Part shown: one piece after another, positions 1-10,731 of the stretch
Layout: each line of letters begins with the position of its first letter
Numbering within the stretch: position 1 is the first letter of the stretch
Source of the DNA: Antrihabitans cavernicola
GTDB taxonomy: Bacteria; Actinomycetota; Actinomycetes; Mycobacteriales; Mycobacteriaceae
DNA: 64,000 nucleotides
Assembly: GCF_008297975.1 (NCBI RefSeq)
Contig: NZ_VLNY01000004.1
Coordinates: 62,001 to 126,000, forward strand
Direction of reading: 5' to 3'
Position numbers and translations under genes: made by a program
Notes under the pieces: model-generated
What the model was told of the DNA's origin: nothing
Seen by the model: the letters and a program-made list of their open reading frames with translations, nothing else
Database searches by the model: none

Positions 1-308
1 TCGGGGTCTGCCAGGTGAGCGAGTTCGACCTGCACCGGGGCGTCGTAGGTTGCGAATGCCCGCTCGATCTCGCCCAGCTCGTCCGCGGTGGGGACACCTC
101 CGAAGCCGAGTCCCGCGACCTTGTTGAACGGTGAGTTCTCCTCCGCGAAGCTGGCGACGCCGCCGGCGATGGGGATCACGAAGCCCGTCGTATCCGACCG
201 CCGCCTGCGCGCCGCATCGCTGCACGCGGCGGTGAGCTGTGCTTCGACCCGCTCGATGCGTTCGGCAAGAGCGATGTCGCAGAAGAGCGGTATTCGCTCG
301 GTGGTCAT
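1..308 (-). CDS. GNAT-family N-acetyltransferase (partial, cut by window edge)
   Basis: The N-terminal 102 residues of a minus-strand protein are visible; the rest lies outside the window. The ATG is at 306-308. The segment 'NSPFNKVAGLGFGG' followed by 'PVQVELAHLADP' is typical of one actinobacterial subgroup of GNAT-fold acetyltransferases that carry a divergent N-terminal half. The acetyl-CoA-binding part is not in view, so neither substrate nor catalytic competence can be judged. It is divergent from the hypothetical gene starting at 395, with about 86 bases of shared upstream DNA. The family call is from remembered sequence pattern, not from a search. Confidence 0.7.
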   Translation of the reverse strand, partial: MTTERIPLFCDIALAERIERVEAQLTAACSDAARRRRSDTTGFVIPIAGGVASFAEENSPFNKVAGLGFGGVPTADELGEIERAFATYDAPVQVELAHLADP

Positions 309-394
309 GTCAGGTTCCTTCGGTGAGCGGCTGTCGCTGTTCACGAAACGCTCTTAGGATCCGTTCAACCGGACATTGCGAAAGTGGGATCGAC

Positions 395-1027
395 ATGGAC
401 GCTGCAGGACTCGACGCGGCCGTACTGAGGGCCACCCGCCGTTCGCTGCACGCGGTGGCGGAACTGCTCATTGCCGGTCCGCAGTACCGCGAGCACGGCA
501 CCATCCGGTTGGCGGTCACCCCGGGTGGTATCGGCGGAACGGCAACGCCGACACGAATCGACGGCACCGACCTGGTCTGGTCCGGTGGGCGAATGCCGTT
601 GCGGGGCAGCTACGCCGACGTTGCGGCGGCCGCAGGGATAGCACTGGGAGCGCCGGTCGGCGTGTATGCGGACACGTCCGGCGTCGAGGGCGACGAACAA
701 CTCGCGGTCGACCCCGACGCGGTGGCGTTGATGCTCGGCTGGTTCGCGGCGGGCGACGATGCGCTGCGCACCTTCGCGCCCGCCGTCACACCGATCCTGT
801 GGCCCGAGCATTTCGACCTCGGCATTGCACTCGACGACGTCAATTACGGCGTCTCACCCGGTGACGCAGACAGCCCGCGGCCGTACGCCTACGTCGGGCC
901 GTGGCAGCCACGCACCGGAGCGTTCTGGAACGCATCGTTCGGTGCGTGGCGCCACGATGGTGAGTTGCCTACGGCACAGAGCATCACCGATTTCTTCGCC
1001 GAGGGGCGACGCGAGGCTGCCTCCTGA
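395..1027 (+). CDS. Conserved hypothetical protein, 210 aa
   Basis: I do not recognise a named family. The ATG at 395 gives 210 residues; a longer in-frame opening from 239 would run into the acetyltransferase upstream region and is less likely. The protein is acidic and soluble, with no signal peptide or membrane segment. It has a Gly/Thr-rich stretch early on ('AVTPGGIGGTATPTRIDG') and an aromatic C-terminal half ending in a Trp-rich patch ('PWQPRTGAFWNASFGAWR'). Proteins of this look are common single-copy hypotheticals in Rhodococcus and Nocardia. It ends only 6 bases from the convergent icd stop codon. Function unknown. Confidence 0.75.
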   Translation: MDAAGLDAAVLRATRRSLHAVAELLIAGPQYREHGTIRLAVTPGGIGGTATPTRIDGTDLVWSGGRMPLRGSYADVAAAAGIALGAPVGVYADTSGVEGDEQLAVDPDAVALMLGWFAAGDDALRTFAPAVTPILWPEHFDLGIALDDVNYGVSPGDADSPRPYAYVGPWQPRTGAFWNASFGAWRHDGELPTAQSITDFFAEGRREAAS

Positions 1028-1033
1028 GTCGAA

Positions 1034-3268
<2,235 letters not shown>

Positions 3269-3433
3269 TGTTCTCCCGGGCGTCATTATCGGATTGCGAT
3301 TCTGAGGACTCCAGAATGTCACGTCGGCACTCGGTCATGGTGACGATATGGCTCGCACCGATGGTGAGAGTGTTGTGTCCGGGATGCAGAACACCCCCCG
3401 TCGGCGCTGTGCCTGCGAGGGGTGTTCGTGTTG

Positions 3434-3506
<73 letters not shown>

Positions 3507-3781
3507 CCGAAACGATGTTTCGTTGCGGGAGAGACGATAACAGGAGAGTGGCGCGGAAGTGAAATCAGTATCCGACGTGATCGCGACGCGCCAGGTAACG
3601 CTCTGCCCGGACCGCAACGATCAGGTGATTGAACTGTGATCCAGCTCGGGGACGATCGGATGGATCGTGGCGCTCTGGCCTGGCAGAATGCCAAAGTCAC
3701 CACGATCTCCACAGGCTGGTGGCCGGTGCGACGGAGCTGGTTGACGTCAATGCACAACGAAGAGTGTGAAGTGGGGTTCGT

Positions 3782-5011
3782 ATGCGGGTGGGTCCGGGCG
3801 GTGATCGCCGAGTCGGAATGAGATCGGGCCGATGTCTGATCGCGTTGGCGGCTGCGAGTGTCGTTGTCGCAGGGTTGGTTTCGGGTTGCACGACGTCGTC
3901 GCACGATGCTGCATCCACGGTGCCGATCGACTCCAATCCGTTGACCGAGCTGATCAAGCCGAAGGTGACGTCCGTCGTGAAGGACGGCGAGGTCGGGGTT
4001 TCGCCTGCGGTTCCGGTGACGGCGACGGTCGCCGACGGTCGCCTGGGAGCTGTAACGCTGCTCACACCGGACAACACCCCTGTTGCGGGCGTGTTGTCGC
4101 CGGACGGAGTGTCCTGGCAGAGCTCGGAACCGCTGGGCTACAACCGCGAATATCGAATGCAGGTACAGGCCTACGGCCTCGGCGGTACGACGTCGAGCGT
4201 GATGAACTTCACGACCAGCGCGCCGGAGAATCTGACCAAGCCGTACCTGCTGCCGGGTGACGGCGATGTGGTCGGGATCGGGCAGCCGGTCGCTGTGCAG
4301 TTCGACGAGGACATCCCGGATCGGCTTGCCGCACAGAAGGCGATCAATATCGTCACCGATCCGCCGGTCGAGGGTGCGTTCTACTGGGTCAACAATCGCG
4401 AGGTGCGTTGGCGGCCAGAGCATTTCTGGGTGGCGGGAACCAAGGTCGACGTCAATGTCGGCGCCTACGGTCAGGACCTCGGCGGCGGACTCTTCGGATC
4501 CGAAGACGTGCATTCGAACTTCAGGATCGGCGATGCCGTCGTACTGACCGCCGACGACAACACCAAAGAGGTGACCGTCGAGCGCAACGGTCAGGTCGAG
4601 ATGACGATGCCCACCTCGATGGGCAAGAACGACACACCGACCGACAACGGTGTCTACATCATCGGCGATCGTTTCCAGCACATCATCATGGATTCGTCCA
4701 CGTACGGCGTCCCGGTCAATTCGCCCACCGGATACAAGACACCCGTCGATTGGGCCACCAGGATGTCCTACAGCGGCATCTTCCTGCACTCTGCGCCGTG
4801 GTCGGTGGGGCAGCAGGGATATTCGAACACTAGTCACGGGTGCTTGAACCTGAGCCCGGCAAATGCCGAGTGGGTCTACAACAACACCAAGCGCGGCGAC
4901 ATCACGATCGTGAAGAACACGGTCGGCGGGATCCTGTCCGGGACCGACGGTCTGGGCGACTGGAACATCCCGTGGCCGGAGTGGAAAGCCGGCAATGCCA
5001 ATCGGCAATAG
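3782..5011 (+). CDS. L,D-transpeptidase lipoprotein (Ig-like domains plus YkuD)
   Basis: Forms 3-3 cross-links in peptidoglycan outside the membrane. The 409-residue protein starts with a lipoprotein signal; the lipobox is LVSGC with Cys36. Two Ig-like domains follow (roughly residues 50-150 and 150-260), then a YkuD catalytic domain. The active-site signature is visible: His336 in 'HSAPW' and Ser351-His352-Gly353-Cys354 in 'TSHGCLN', Cys354 being the acylated nucleophile. Order and length match mycobacterial LdtMt2-type enzymes. ATG 3782 is used; Met13 is an alternative. A strong hairpin follows at 5030-5059. Confidence 0.94.
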   Translation: MRVGPGGDRRVGMRSGRCLIALAAASVVVAGLVSGCTTSSHDAASTVPIDSNPLTELIKPKVTSVVKDGEVGVSPAVPVTATVADGRLGAVTLLTPDNTPVAGVLSPDGVSWQSSEPLGYNREYRMQVQAYGLGGTTSSVMNFTTSAPENLTKPYLLPGDGDVVGIGQPVAVQFDEDIPDRLAAQKAINIVTDPPVEGAFYWVNNREVRWRPEHFWVAGTKVDVNVGAYGQDLGGGLFGSEDVHSNFRIGDAVVLTADDNTKEVTVERNGQVEMTMPTSMGKNDTPTDNGVYIIGDRFQHIIMDSSTYGVPVNSPTGYKTPVDWATRMSYSGIFLHSAPWSVGQQGYSNTSHGCLNLSPANAEWVYNNTKRGDITIVKNTVGGILSGTDGLGDWNIPWPEWKAGNANRQ

Positions 5012-5029
5012 CTGACGTCAGACGCAAAC

Positions 5030-5059
5030 GAGGCCGGTTCTCTGGAGAGAACCGGCCTC
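5030..5059 (+). terminator. Hairpin terminator between L,D-transpeptidase and tRNA-His
   Basis: A perfect 13-bp inverted repeat (arms 5030-5042 and 5047-5059, loop TGGA), 18 bases after the transpeptidase stop and 10 bases from the 3' end of the oppositely oriented tRNA-His. It lacks a long T run, as is usual in actinomycetes, and could serve both directions. Confidence 0.75.
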
Positions 5060-5069
5060 GTGTGCTTGG

Positions 5070-5143
5070 GGTGAGTGACGGGACTCGAACCCGCGACATT
5101 CAGGATCACAACCTGACGCTCTACCAGCTGAACTACACCCACC
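5070..5143 (-). tRNA. tRNA-His (GTG anticodon)
   Basis: The minus-strand acceptor GTGGGTG pairs with CACTCAC (one G-T). The anticodon stem TCAGG/CCTGA holds loop TTGTGAT with anticodon GTG. The T arm is GCGGG-TTCGAGT-CCCGT. The base before position 1 is G and the discriminator is C, so the G-1:C73 pair diagnostic of tRNA-His is encoded; the extra G is included in the coordinates. Confidence 0.96.
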
Positions 5144-5274
5144 ATGTGCCGGACAATTCCAGCGCGATCGATACTAGCGTGCCGGGTGTTCCGGTAGCCA
5201 ATCGGATATCGGCGACGTCCCCGCGCGCTGGGTGAATGTACCCCTCGTTCGATCTGACCGAACGAATGTGGCAT

Positions 5275-5877
5275 TCACTCCGGGACGTCGAGGGCTTTCA
5301 CGACCGCGGCGATGTCGTTGGTACTCGGTCCGGGCTCGGCGACGAAGGCGGTGCGACGGTAGTACTGCAACTCCTTGATCGATTCTTTGATGTCCGCCAG
5401 CGCGCGGTGGGCGAGGCCCTTTTCCGGCTGGCCGAAGTAGATGCGCGGGAACCAGCGACGGCACAGTTCCTTGATGGAGCTGACGTCGATCATGCGGTAG
5501 TGCAGGTAGGCGTCGAGGTCGGGCATGTCCCTGGCGATGAATCCGCGATCGGTGGCAATCGAGTTGCCGGCCAGCGGTACGGCACCGGCGACCGGAACGT
5601 GCTCGCGGATGTATTCGAGAATCTGCTTCTCGGCCTCGGCGAGAGTGACCGTCGACTGGCGAACTTCCTCGGTGAGACCGGAGTGCTCGTGCATGTCCCG
5701 GACGATGTCGGGCATGGCCGCCAGCGCGTCGTCGTCGGCGTGAATCACGATGTCCACACCGTCGCCCAGCACGTTGAGATCGCTGTCGGTGACCAAGGCT
5801 GCCACCTCGATCAGCTTGTCGGTGCCGAGCCGCAGTCCGGTCATTTCGCAATCGATCCACACAAGTTTGTCCTGCAC
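5275..5877 (-). CDS. orn: Oligoribonuclease
   Basis: A 3'-5' exoribonuclease that clears 2-5 nt RNA fragments, including pGpG from c-di-GMP breakdown, in the cytosol. DEDDh exonuclease family. 'WIDCEMTGL' supplies the first Asp and Glu (D9, E11), '[12 protein letters not shown]' another Asp, and 'HRALADI' the His and last Asp. The GTG at 5877 gives 200 residues, the usual size beginning 'VQDKLVW'; upstream in-frame GTG codons would add residues with no family support. A diguanylate cyclase is encoded about 13 kb away (19112), so Orn may close that signalling loop; this is inference. Confidence 0.95.
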   Translation of the reverse strand: MQDKLVWIDCEMTGLRLGTDKLIEVAALVTDSDLNVLGDGVDIVIHADDDALAAMPDIVRDMHEHSGLTEEVRQSTVTLAEAEKQILEYIREHVPVAGAVPLAGNSIATDRGFIARDMPDLDAYLHYRMIDVSSIKELCRRWFPRIYFGQPEKGLAHRALADIKESIKELQYYRRTAFVAEPGPSTNDIAAVVKALDVPE

Positions 5878-6100
5878 TCGACACACAGTAGTCACTGTGG
5901 TCGCTCCACGACGGCGCGCATCGCGCTGTGGGTTACCTGAAGTGGAGGAGAAACGCATCGAGTCTTTACCTTGCCGGCCGGATCGATCGGCACTTCGAAC
6001 TGTCGGTCGGTGAGTGGAGCGTCCAGGCACTCACCTGCAGCGTTGGCGCGTTATGGTCTGCGGTGGAGCTTTCCCTTTCACCGGTCCCAGGAGGACGTGC

Positions 6101-7753
6101 ATGACCAGTCCGAACGACAAGCTGGCCGCTGCGCGCAAGGCCGCAGCCGACGCCGCCGCAGCGCTCGAAGCCGCAGAGAAGGAAGCTGCGCAAGCGCAAG
6201 CGGCTGCGCCCGCAGCCCAGAGCGGTGGATCGGACAAGGCGAAGGCCATTGCGGCCGGTTACCAATCGCAGGGTGCTGCGCTCGAGCTGGGCGCCGTGAT
6301 CGTCGACGGCACCATCGATTCGCAAGCGCTGGTTCGCATCCCGCTCGCCACGATCAACCGCCACGGGCTGGTCGCGGGTGCGACCGGTACCGGTAAGACG
6401 AAGACTCTGCAGGGCATCGCCGAGCAGCTCTCGCGCGCCGGCGTCCCGGTCGTGCTTGCCGACGTGAAGGGCGACCTGTCCGGCCTGTCCGCACCCGGCG
6501 AGGCCAACGACAAGATCAAGACCCGTGCCACCGAGACGGGTGCCACCGACTGGTCGCCTGCCGGTTCACCCACCGAGTTCGTTTCGCTCGGCACCGGTGG
6601 CATAGGTGTTCCGGTGCGTGCGACCATCACCGCGTTCGGACCGATCCTGCTGAGCAAGGTGTTGGGGCTCAACGAGACTCAGGAGTCCACCCTCGGTCTC
6701 ATCTTCCACTGGGCCGACACCCAGGGCCTGGCGCTGCTCGACCTCAAGGATCTGCGTTCGGTGATTCAGCATCTCACCAGCGACGAGGGCAAGGCCGACA
6801 TCAAGGGCATCGGCGGCGTATCGCCCGCCACCGCCGGTGTCATCCTCCGCGCGTTGGTGAACCTGGAATCCGACGGTGGCGACACCTTCTTCGGTGAGCC
6901 CGAACTGGACACCAAGGACCTGCTGCGGGTGGTCGGCGGTCAGGGCGTCATCACCCTGTTCGAGTTGGGCGACCAGGCCGCCCGGCCCGCGATGTTCTCC
7001 ACCTTCCTCATGTGGGTCCTCGCGGACCTGTTCCAGACGCTGCCCGAGGTGGGCGACGTCGACAAGCCGAACCTGGTGTTCATCTTCGACGAGGCGCACC
7101 TGCTGTTCGCCGATGCGTCGAAGGCGTTCCTGGACCAGGTGGAGCAGACGGTCAAGCTGATCCGTTCCAAGGGTGTCGGCGTGTTCTTCTGCACGCAGTT
7201 GCCGACGGACATTCCGAACCAGGTGCTCTCGCAGCTGGGTGCCAGGGTGCAGCACGCGCTGCGCGCATTCACGCCCGACGATCAGAAGGCGCTCACGAAA
7301 ACCGTTCGGACATATCCGAAGACAGACGCCTACGACCTCGAAGAGGCACTGACCTCACTCGGCATCGGCGAGGCGATCGTCACCGTGCTGTCCGAAGTCG
7401 GCGCGCCGACGCCGGTCGCTTGGACGCGCCTTCGCCCGCCGCGGTCACTGATGGGCACCATCGGAAACGACGCGATCAAGAGCAAAGCGCAGTCGAGCCA
7501 GCTCTTCGCGAAGTACGGCGAAACCATCGATCGCGAATCGGCATACGAGAAGCTCACCGCCCGCGTCGCCGCCGAACCCGAAGCTGCACAACAGGATCAA
7601 GCGCCTGCCGCGCCGAAGCAGGAGCGCGGCGAAGAAAGCGCTGCAGAGCGGATCATGAAGAATCCGGCGGTCAAGAGCTTCATGCGCTCGGCCGCATCGG
7701 CGGCGGGCCGCGAGATCAGTCGCAGCATCTTCGGAACGGGCCGCAGGCGCTGA
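6101..7753 (+). CDS. HerA/DUF853-type ATPase (helicase HerA-like)
   Basis: A 550-residue P-loop ATPase of the DUF853 family (HerA/FtsK superfamily), sometimes called NPT hydrolase. An Ala/Glu/Lys-rich helical N-terminus (residues 1-40) precedes the core. Walker A is GATGTGKT (93-100). Walker B is 'LVFIFDEAH' with Asp330-Glu331. 'FFCTQLPTDIPNQVLSQLGARVQHALRAFTP' style C-terminal motifs are family hallmarks. The strong AGGAGG site at 6089-6094 fixes the ATG at 6101. The cellular role of these proteins is unsettled. There is no NurA partner or defence gene nearby, so it appears to be a stand-alone housekeeping ATPase. The 3' end abuts a large hairpin at 7758. Confidence 0.9.
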   Translation: MTSPNDKLAAARKAAADAAAALEAAEKEAAQAQAAAPAAQSGGSDKAKAIAAGYQSQGAALELGAVIVDGTIDSQALVRIPLATINRHGLVAGATGTGKTKTLQGIAEQLSRAGVPVVLADVKGDLSGLSAPGEANDKIKTRATETGATDWSPAGSPTEFVSLGTGGIGVPVRATITAFGPILLSKVLGLNETQESTLGLIFHWADTQGLALLDLKDLRSVIQHLTSDEGKADIKGIGGVSPATAGVILRALVNLESDGGDTFFGEPELDTKDLLRVVGGQGVITLFELGDQAARPAMFSTFLMWVLADLFQTLPEVGDVDKPNLVFIFDEAHLLFADASKAFLDQVEQTVKLIRSKGVGVFFCTQLPTDIPNQVLSQLGARVQHALRAFTPDDQKALTKTVRTYPKTDAYDLEEALTSLGIGEAIVTVLSEVGAPTPVAWTRLRPPRSLMGTIGNDAIKSKAQSSQLFAKYGETIDRESAYEKLTARVAAEPEAAQQDQAPAAPKQERGEESAAERIMKNPAVKSFMRSAASAAGREISRSIFGTGRRR

Positions 7754-7757
7754 CCAA

Positions 7758-7801
7758 CCGTGCGTGAAATTGGGTGCTCTGGCACCCGATTTCACGCACG
7801 G
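7758..7801. terminator. Long bidirectional hairpin terminator (repeat family member)
   Basis: A 20-bp inverted repeat (arms 7758-7777 and 7782-7801, loop TCTG) with a single G-T wobble. It lies between the convergent DUF853 ATPase and the LysA-like gene; the stop codon of the latter (7792-7794) is inside the right arm. A homologous hairpin with the same core and compensating base changes occurs at 32846-32887. Confidence 0.8.
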
Positions 7802-8862
7802 GCAAGCGGGATCGCCAGCACCTCACCTGCGTGAACGTCGAGGGGGAGCCGTACGTCGCCGGCGATCTCCCTGCCGGATCTGGCCAATATCGTCGCGGTG
7901 GCTTGCGGCCCGCAAGGATGGCGGTTGACCAGCACCGCGTGGTCGGTCAGCGCGTCGCTCGGGCTGCCGTCGACCCACACGAAGGTATGCCCATCGGTGA
8001 TCGGCTCGACGAAGTCGATGCGGAACAGGGCGATCCCGCTGCCCGCCAGTAGCGACTCACCCGGGTCGACGGAGATGTTCGGCCTCGGAAAGCGTTGGCG
8101 CCCACAGGCATCGTCGAGCGCATCGTCGATCTCCGCGGCAAGATTCGCATCGGCGCATCCGAGTCCGAGTTCCGTGGCGATGACGCCGTGGTCGTACCGT
8201 ATCTGCGCCATCGTCGCGATCATCGATCCGATGGCTGCGCCGTAGTCGTTGTCGAAGCGGGCGGACGGGCACCAATGCACGCCGGTCAGACGCAGATGAT
8301 CGCTGGCAACGACGGCCGCGATCACGGCATCGGCATCTTCGCCGGTTCGGACATCGAGCATCACGTCGACCGGACGGCCCGACGCGCGCAGCAACGGTTG
8401 CAGATCGTCCGTGGAATCGAGCACTACGCGTCCGATGTGAACGTCGGCACCGAACCGGTCCGCCGCCTCGGCGACGTGGGCCGCGGTGTCGTGCAGGGTG
8501 ATTCGTCGGGCAGCGACCGAGGCTGTCAACGCGGTCGCCAGCGCGTCAGCGGACTCGACCATGACCGACAATCGTTGCCCGACAACCCAACTGCTGTTGT
8601 CGCCGACGCCGAGGACCGCGTCCGGGACGTTGACCCGCGCGAACGGGAACAGTGATCGCAGCGCATCGACACGACGCTGCAATTCGACGTCGCACAGAGC
8701 AACTGTGGGCGTGCCGTTGCGATCGGCGACATCCTCTAGCGCACTGGTCCCGACGGTGACGCGGCCGCGATCGTCGTAGTGCGTGTCCGCTGGCCAGACT
8801 GCGGGATCCAGCCGCGGTGTCACGACGGAACGCAACGAAGGAAGAATGTCGAGCAGGGTCAC
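7792..8862 (-). CDS. Degenerate diaminopimelate decarboxylase-like (fold III PLP) protein
   Basis: A 356-residue protein from GTG 8862, chosen because AGGAG sits 8 bases upstream. Its layout follows LysA/alanine-racemase-type enzymes: 'GTPTVALCDVELQRRVDALR' resembles the entry strand, 'DPGESLLAGSGIALFRI' resembles the EPGRS segment, 'VWVDGSPSDA' the DGGMSD segment, and the end ('GDVRLPLDVHAGEVLAIP') the C-terminal barrel. The active-site motifs are lost: no Lys in place of the Y-x-x-K-A-N motif, 'HWCPSA' instead of HIGSQ, 'ELGLGC' instead of LGGGFG, and no CESGD. It is probably not a decarboxylase and perhaps does not bind PLP. It is divergent from the acyl-CoA synthetase at 9094. Confidence 0.7.
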   Translation of the reverse strand: MTLLDILPSLRSVVTPRLDPAVWPADTHYDDRGRVTVGTSALEDVADRNGTPTVALCDVELQRRVDALRSLFPFARVNVPDAVLGVGDNSSWVVGQRLSVMVESADALATALTASVAARRITLHDTAAHVAEAADRFGADVHIGRVVLDSTDDLQPLLRASGRPVDVMLDVRTGEDADAVIAAVVASDHLRLTGVHWCPSARFDNDYGAAIGSMIATMAQIRYDHGVIATELGLGCADANLAAEIDDALDDACGRQRFPRPNISVDPGESLLAGSGIALFRIDFVEPITDGHTFVWVDGSPSDALTDHAVLVNRHPCGPQATATILARSGREIAGDVRLPLDVHAGEVLAIPLARA

Positions 8863-8941
8863 CGATGTCTCCTGAAGAAGTCCCGCACCGTCGGCGGATT
8901 CATCTTCAGGATTGCGCGTAGCTCGCCGCATCGGACCGCCC

Positions 8942-8990
8942 TTGACGTCGTTTTGACGGGTCGGGCGGGCCTCTTGACGAGTCGTTGACG
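8942..8990. promoter_or_regulatory. Phased TTGACG repeats in a divergent promoter region
   Basis: Four copies of TTGACG start at 8942, 8953, 8974 and 8985, spaced 11, 21 and 11 bp, so all fall on one face of the helix. They lie between the divergent LysA-like gene and the acyl-CoA synthetase. Each copy also looks like a -35 element, so the array may be a promoter, an operator, or both. Confidence 0.45.
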
Positions 8991-9093
8991 GGAGTCCGGA
9001 TGTCGATCCGCGCCGCGGTTCCTCGCGAACCTTCGACCAGCGACGAGAGCCTGTCGTACGGTGTCTAGCGCCGCCCGAGAAGAGGACACCGCC

Positions 9094-10731
9094 GTGCCAG
9101 CATTCGATCTGGAGAATTTGCTTGTCGAGCCTGCACGACGTGCGGGGCTGGAGGTGCGTTCGCTGGTTGCCGTTGTCCGTGCAGGCGCGGTAGGAGTCGA
9201 ACTTCCGCATCGACTGCTGCTGATCGTCAAGGCGCTCAACGATTACGGCCCGTTCGGTGCCGCCGCCAAGATCGCGGCGATTCGCCACGGCAAGCACCCG
9301 GCGATCTCCGACGAACGTGGCGAGCTCGCCTACAAGGACTTCGATCGTCAGATCGACCAGCTGGCAAACGTGTTCCGCGAACGATTCGCGCCTGGGACGA
9401 CGATCGGCATCCTGTGTCGTAACCATCGTGGGCCGCTGATTGCAGCGTTTGCGGCCTCGCGTGCTGGGCTCAACGCAGTCTGGCTCAACACGGCATTCTC
9501 GGCACGGCAGGCCGGCGAGGTAGCAGAGCGTGAAGGCGTTCAATTGCTCGTCCACGACGCCGATTTCGCCGATGTGGTCGCACAGTTCGAGCCAACCCAC
9601 GGCAAGGTGATCGTCGATATCGCCGCGGCGACGGACGAGTTCGATGCGATGATCGCAGAGGGCTTGCCCAAGGCGCCCCCGTCGCCCGCCAAGCCCGGCC
9701 GGATCGTGCTGCTCACCAGCGGCACCACGGGGACGCCCAAGGGCGCGCCGCGCTCGGAGCCGAAGGGTTTCAGCGTGCCGGGCGCGGTGATGGAACGCAT
9801 GCCCATCCGCGCCCGTGAGTCGGCCCTCATCTCGCCGCCGTTGTTCCACGGGACGGGTCTGCTGATAGCCCTCATGGCGATCGCGCTCGGCGACAAGCTC
9901 GTTCTGCGTCGCAAGTTCGATCCAGCCCAGGTACTCGACGACATCGAGGCACACAAAGTGGCCACGATCTGCTTCGTTCCGGTGATGCTGCAGCGGCTGC
10001 TCGCCCTCGGCGACGATGAAATCGGGAAACGCGACACGTCCTCGTTGCGCGTGGTCTTCTGTGCGGGTTCGCAACTGCCTGCCGCTGTCGCGACGAAGGC
10101 GCAAGAGGTCCTCGGCGATGTCGTCTACAACCTTTACGGCTCCACCGAGGTCGCACTCGCGACGATGGCCACGCCGAAGGATGTGCGCGAATCGCCGACG
10201 TCGGTCGGGAAACCGCTCCTCGGGGCGCGTATCAAGATCCTCGACGAGCACGGCAGTGACCTGCCGACCGGCTCGACCGGGCGGATCTTCGTCGGCACCA
10301 CAATGCCGTTCGAGGGCTACACCGGTGGCGGCGGCAAGGAGATCGTCGGCGGCCTGATGTCGAGCGGAGATGTGGGCCACTTCGACGAGAACGGCCGACT
10401 CTACGTCGACGGCAGGGACGACGACATGATCGTCTCCGGCGGCGAGAACGTCTTTCCGAAGGAGATCGAGGAGCTGCTCGCCAGCCACCCTGCGGTCGTC
10501 GAGGCGGCGGCGATCGGTGTCGACGACGACGAGTTCGGCAAGCGGCTTCGCGCGTTCGTCGTCACGAAGCCGGGATCGACCTGCACCGAGGACGAGATGA
10601 AGGCGTTCGTGAAGCACAACCTCGCGCGCTACAAGGTGCCGCGCGACATCGTTTTCCTCGACGTCCTTCCGCGTAATCCCACTGGCAAGATCCTCAAGAG
10701 AGAACTGGCGGACCAGGAGGATCGGGGCTAA
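9094..10731 (+). CDS. Fatty-acyl-CoA synthetase / AMP-dependent ligase (FadD12-like)
   Basis: Activates a carboxylic acid to its CoA thioester through an acyl-adenylate. 545 residues from GTG 9094, which has an AGAAGAGG site just upstream; GTG 9061 is a possible longer start. The ANL-superfamily P-loop is TSGTTGTPKG (208-217), followed by 'YGSTEVALA', 'SSGDVGHFDENGRLYVDGRDDDMIVSGGENV'-type core motifs and the C-terminal 'PTGKILKREL' with the catalytic Lys. The N-terminus ('GVELPHRLLLIVKALNDYGPFG') resembles mycobacterial FadD2/FadD12. The substrate cannot be read from sequence. Its stop codon interlocks with that of the convergent SDR gene. Confidence 0.92.
   Translation: MPAFDLENLLVEPARRAGLEVRSLVAVVRAGAVGVELPHRLLLIVKALNDYGPFGAAAKIAAIRHGKHPAISDERGELAYKDFDRQIDQLANVFRERFAPGTTIGILCRNHRGPLIAAFAASRAGLNAVWLNTAFSARQAGEVAEREGVQLLVHDADFADVVAQFEPTHGKVIVDIAAATDEFDAMIAEGLPKAPPSPAKPGRIVLLTSGTTGTPKGAPRSEPKGFSVPGAVMERMPIRARESALISPPLFHGTGLLIALMAIALGDKLVLRRKFDPAQVLDDIEAHKVATICFVPVMLQRLLALGDDEIGKRDTSSLRVVFCAGSQLPAAVATKAQEVLGDVVYNLYGSTEVALATMATPKDVRESPTSVGKPLLGARIKILDEHGSDLPTGSTGRIFVGTTMPFEGYTGGGGKEIVGGLMSSGDVGHFDENGRLYVDGRDDDMIVSGGENVFPKEIEELLASHPAVVEAAAIGVDDDEFGKRLRAFVVTKPGSTCTEDEMKAFVKHNLARYKVPRDIVFLDVLPRNPTGKILKRELADQEDRG

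Noticed and set aside
6101-7753. DUF853/HerA-like ATPase as part of a phage-defence island
   Set aside because: No NurA, SIR2, nuclease or methylase partner in the surroundings; neighbours are housekeeping genes.
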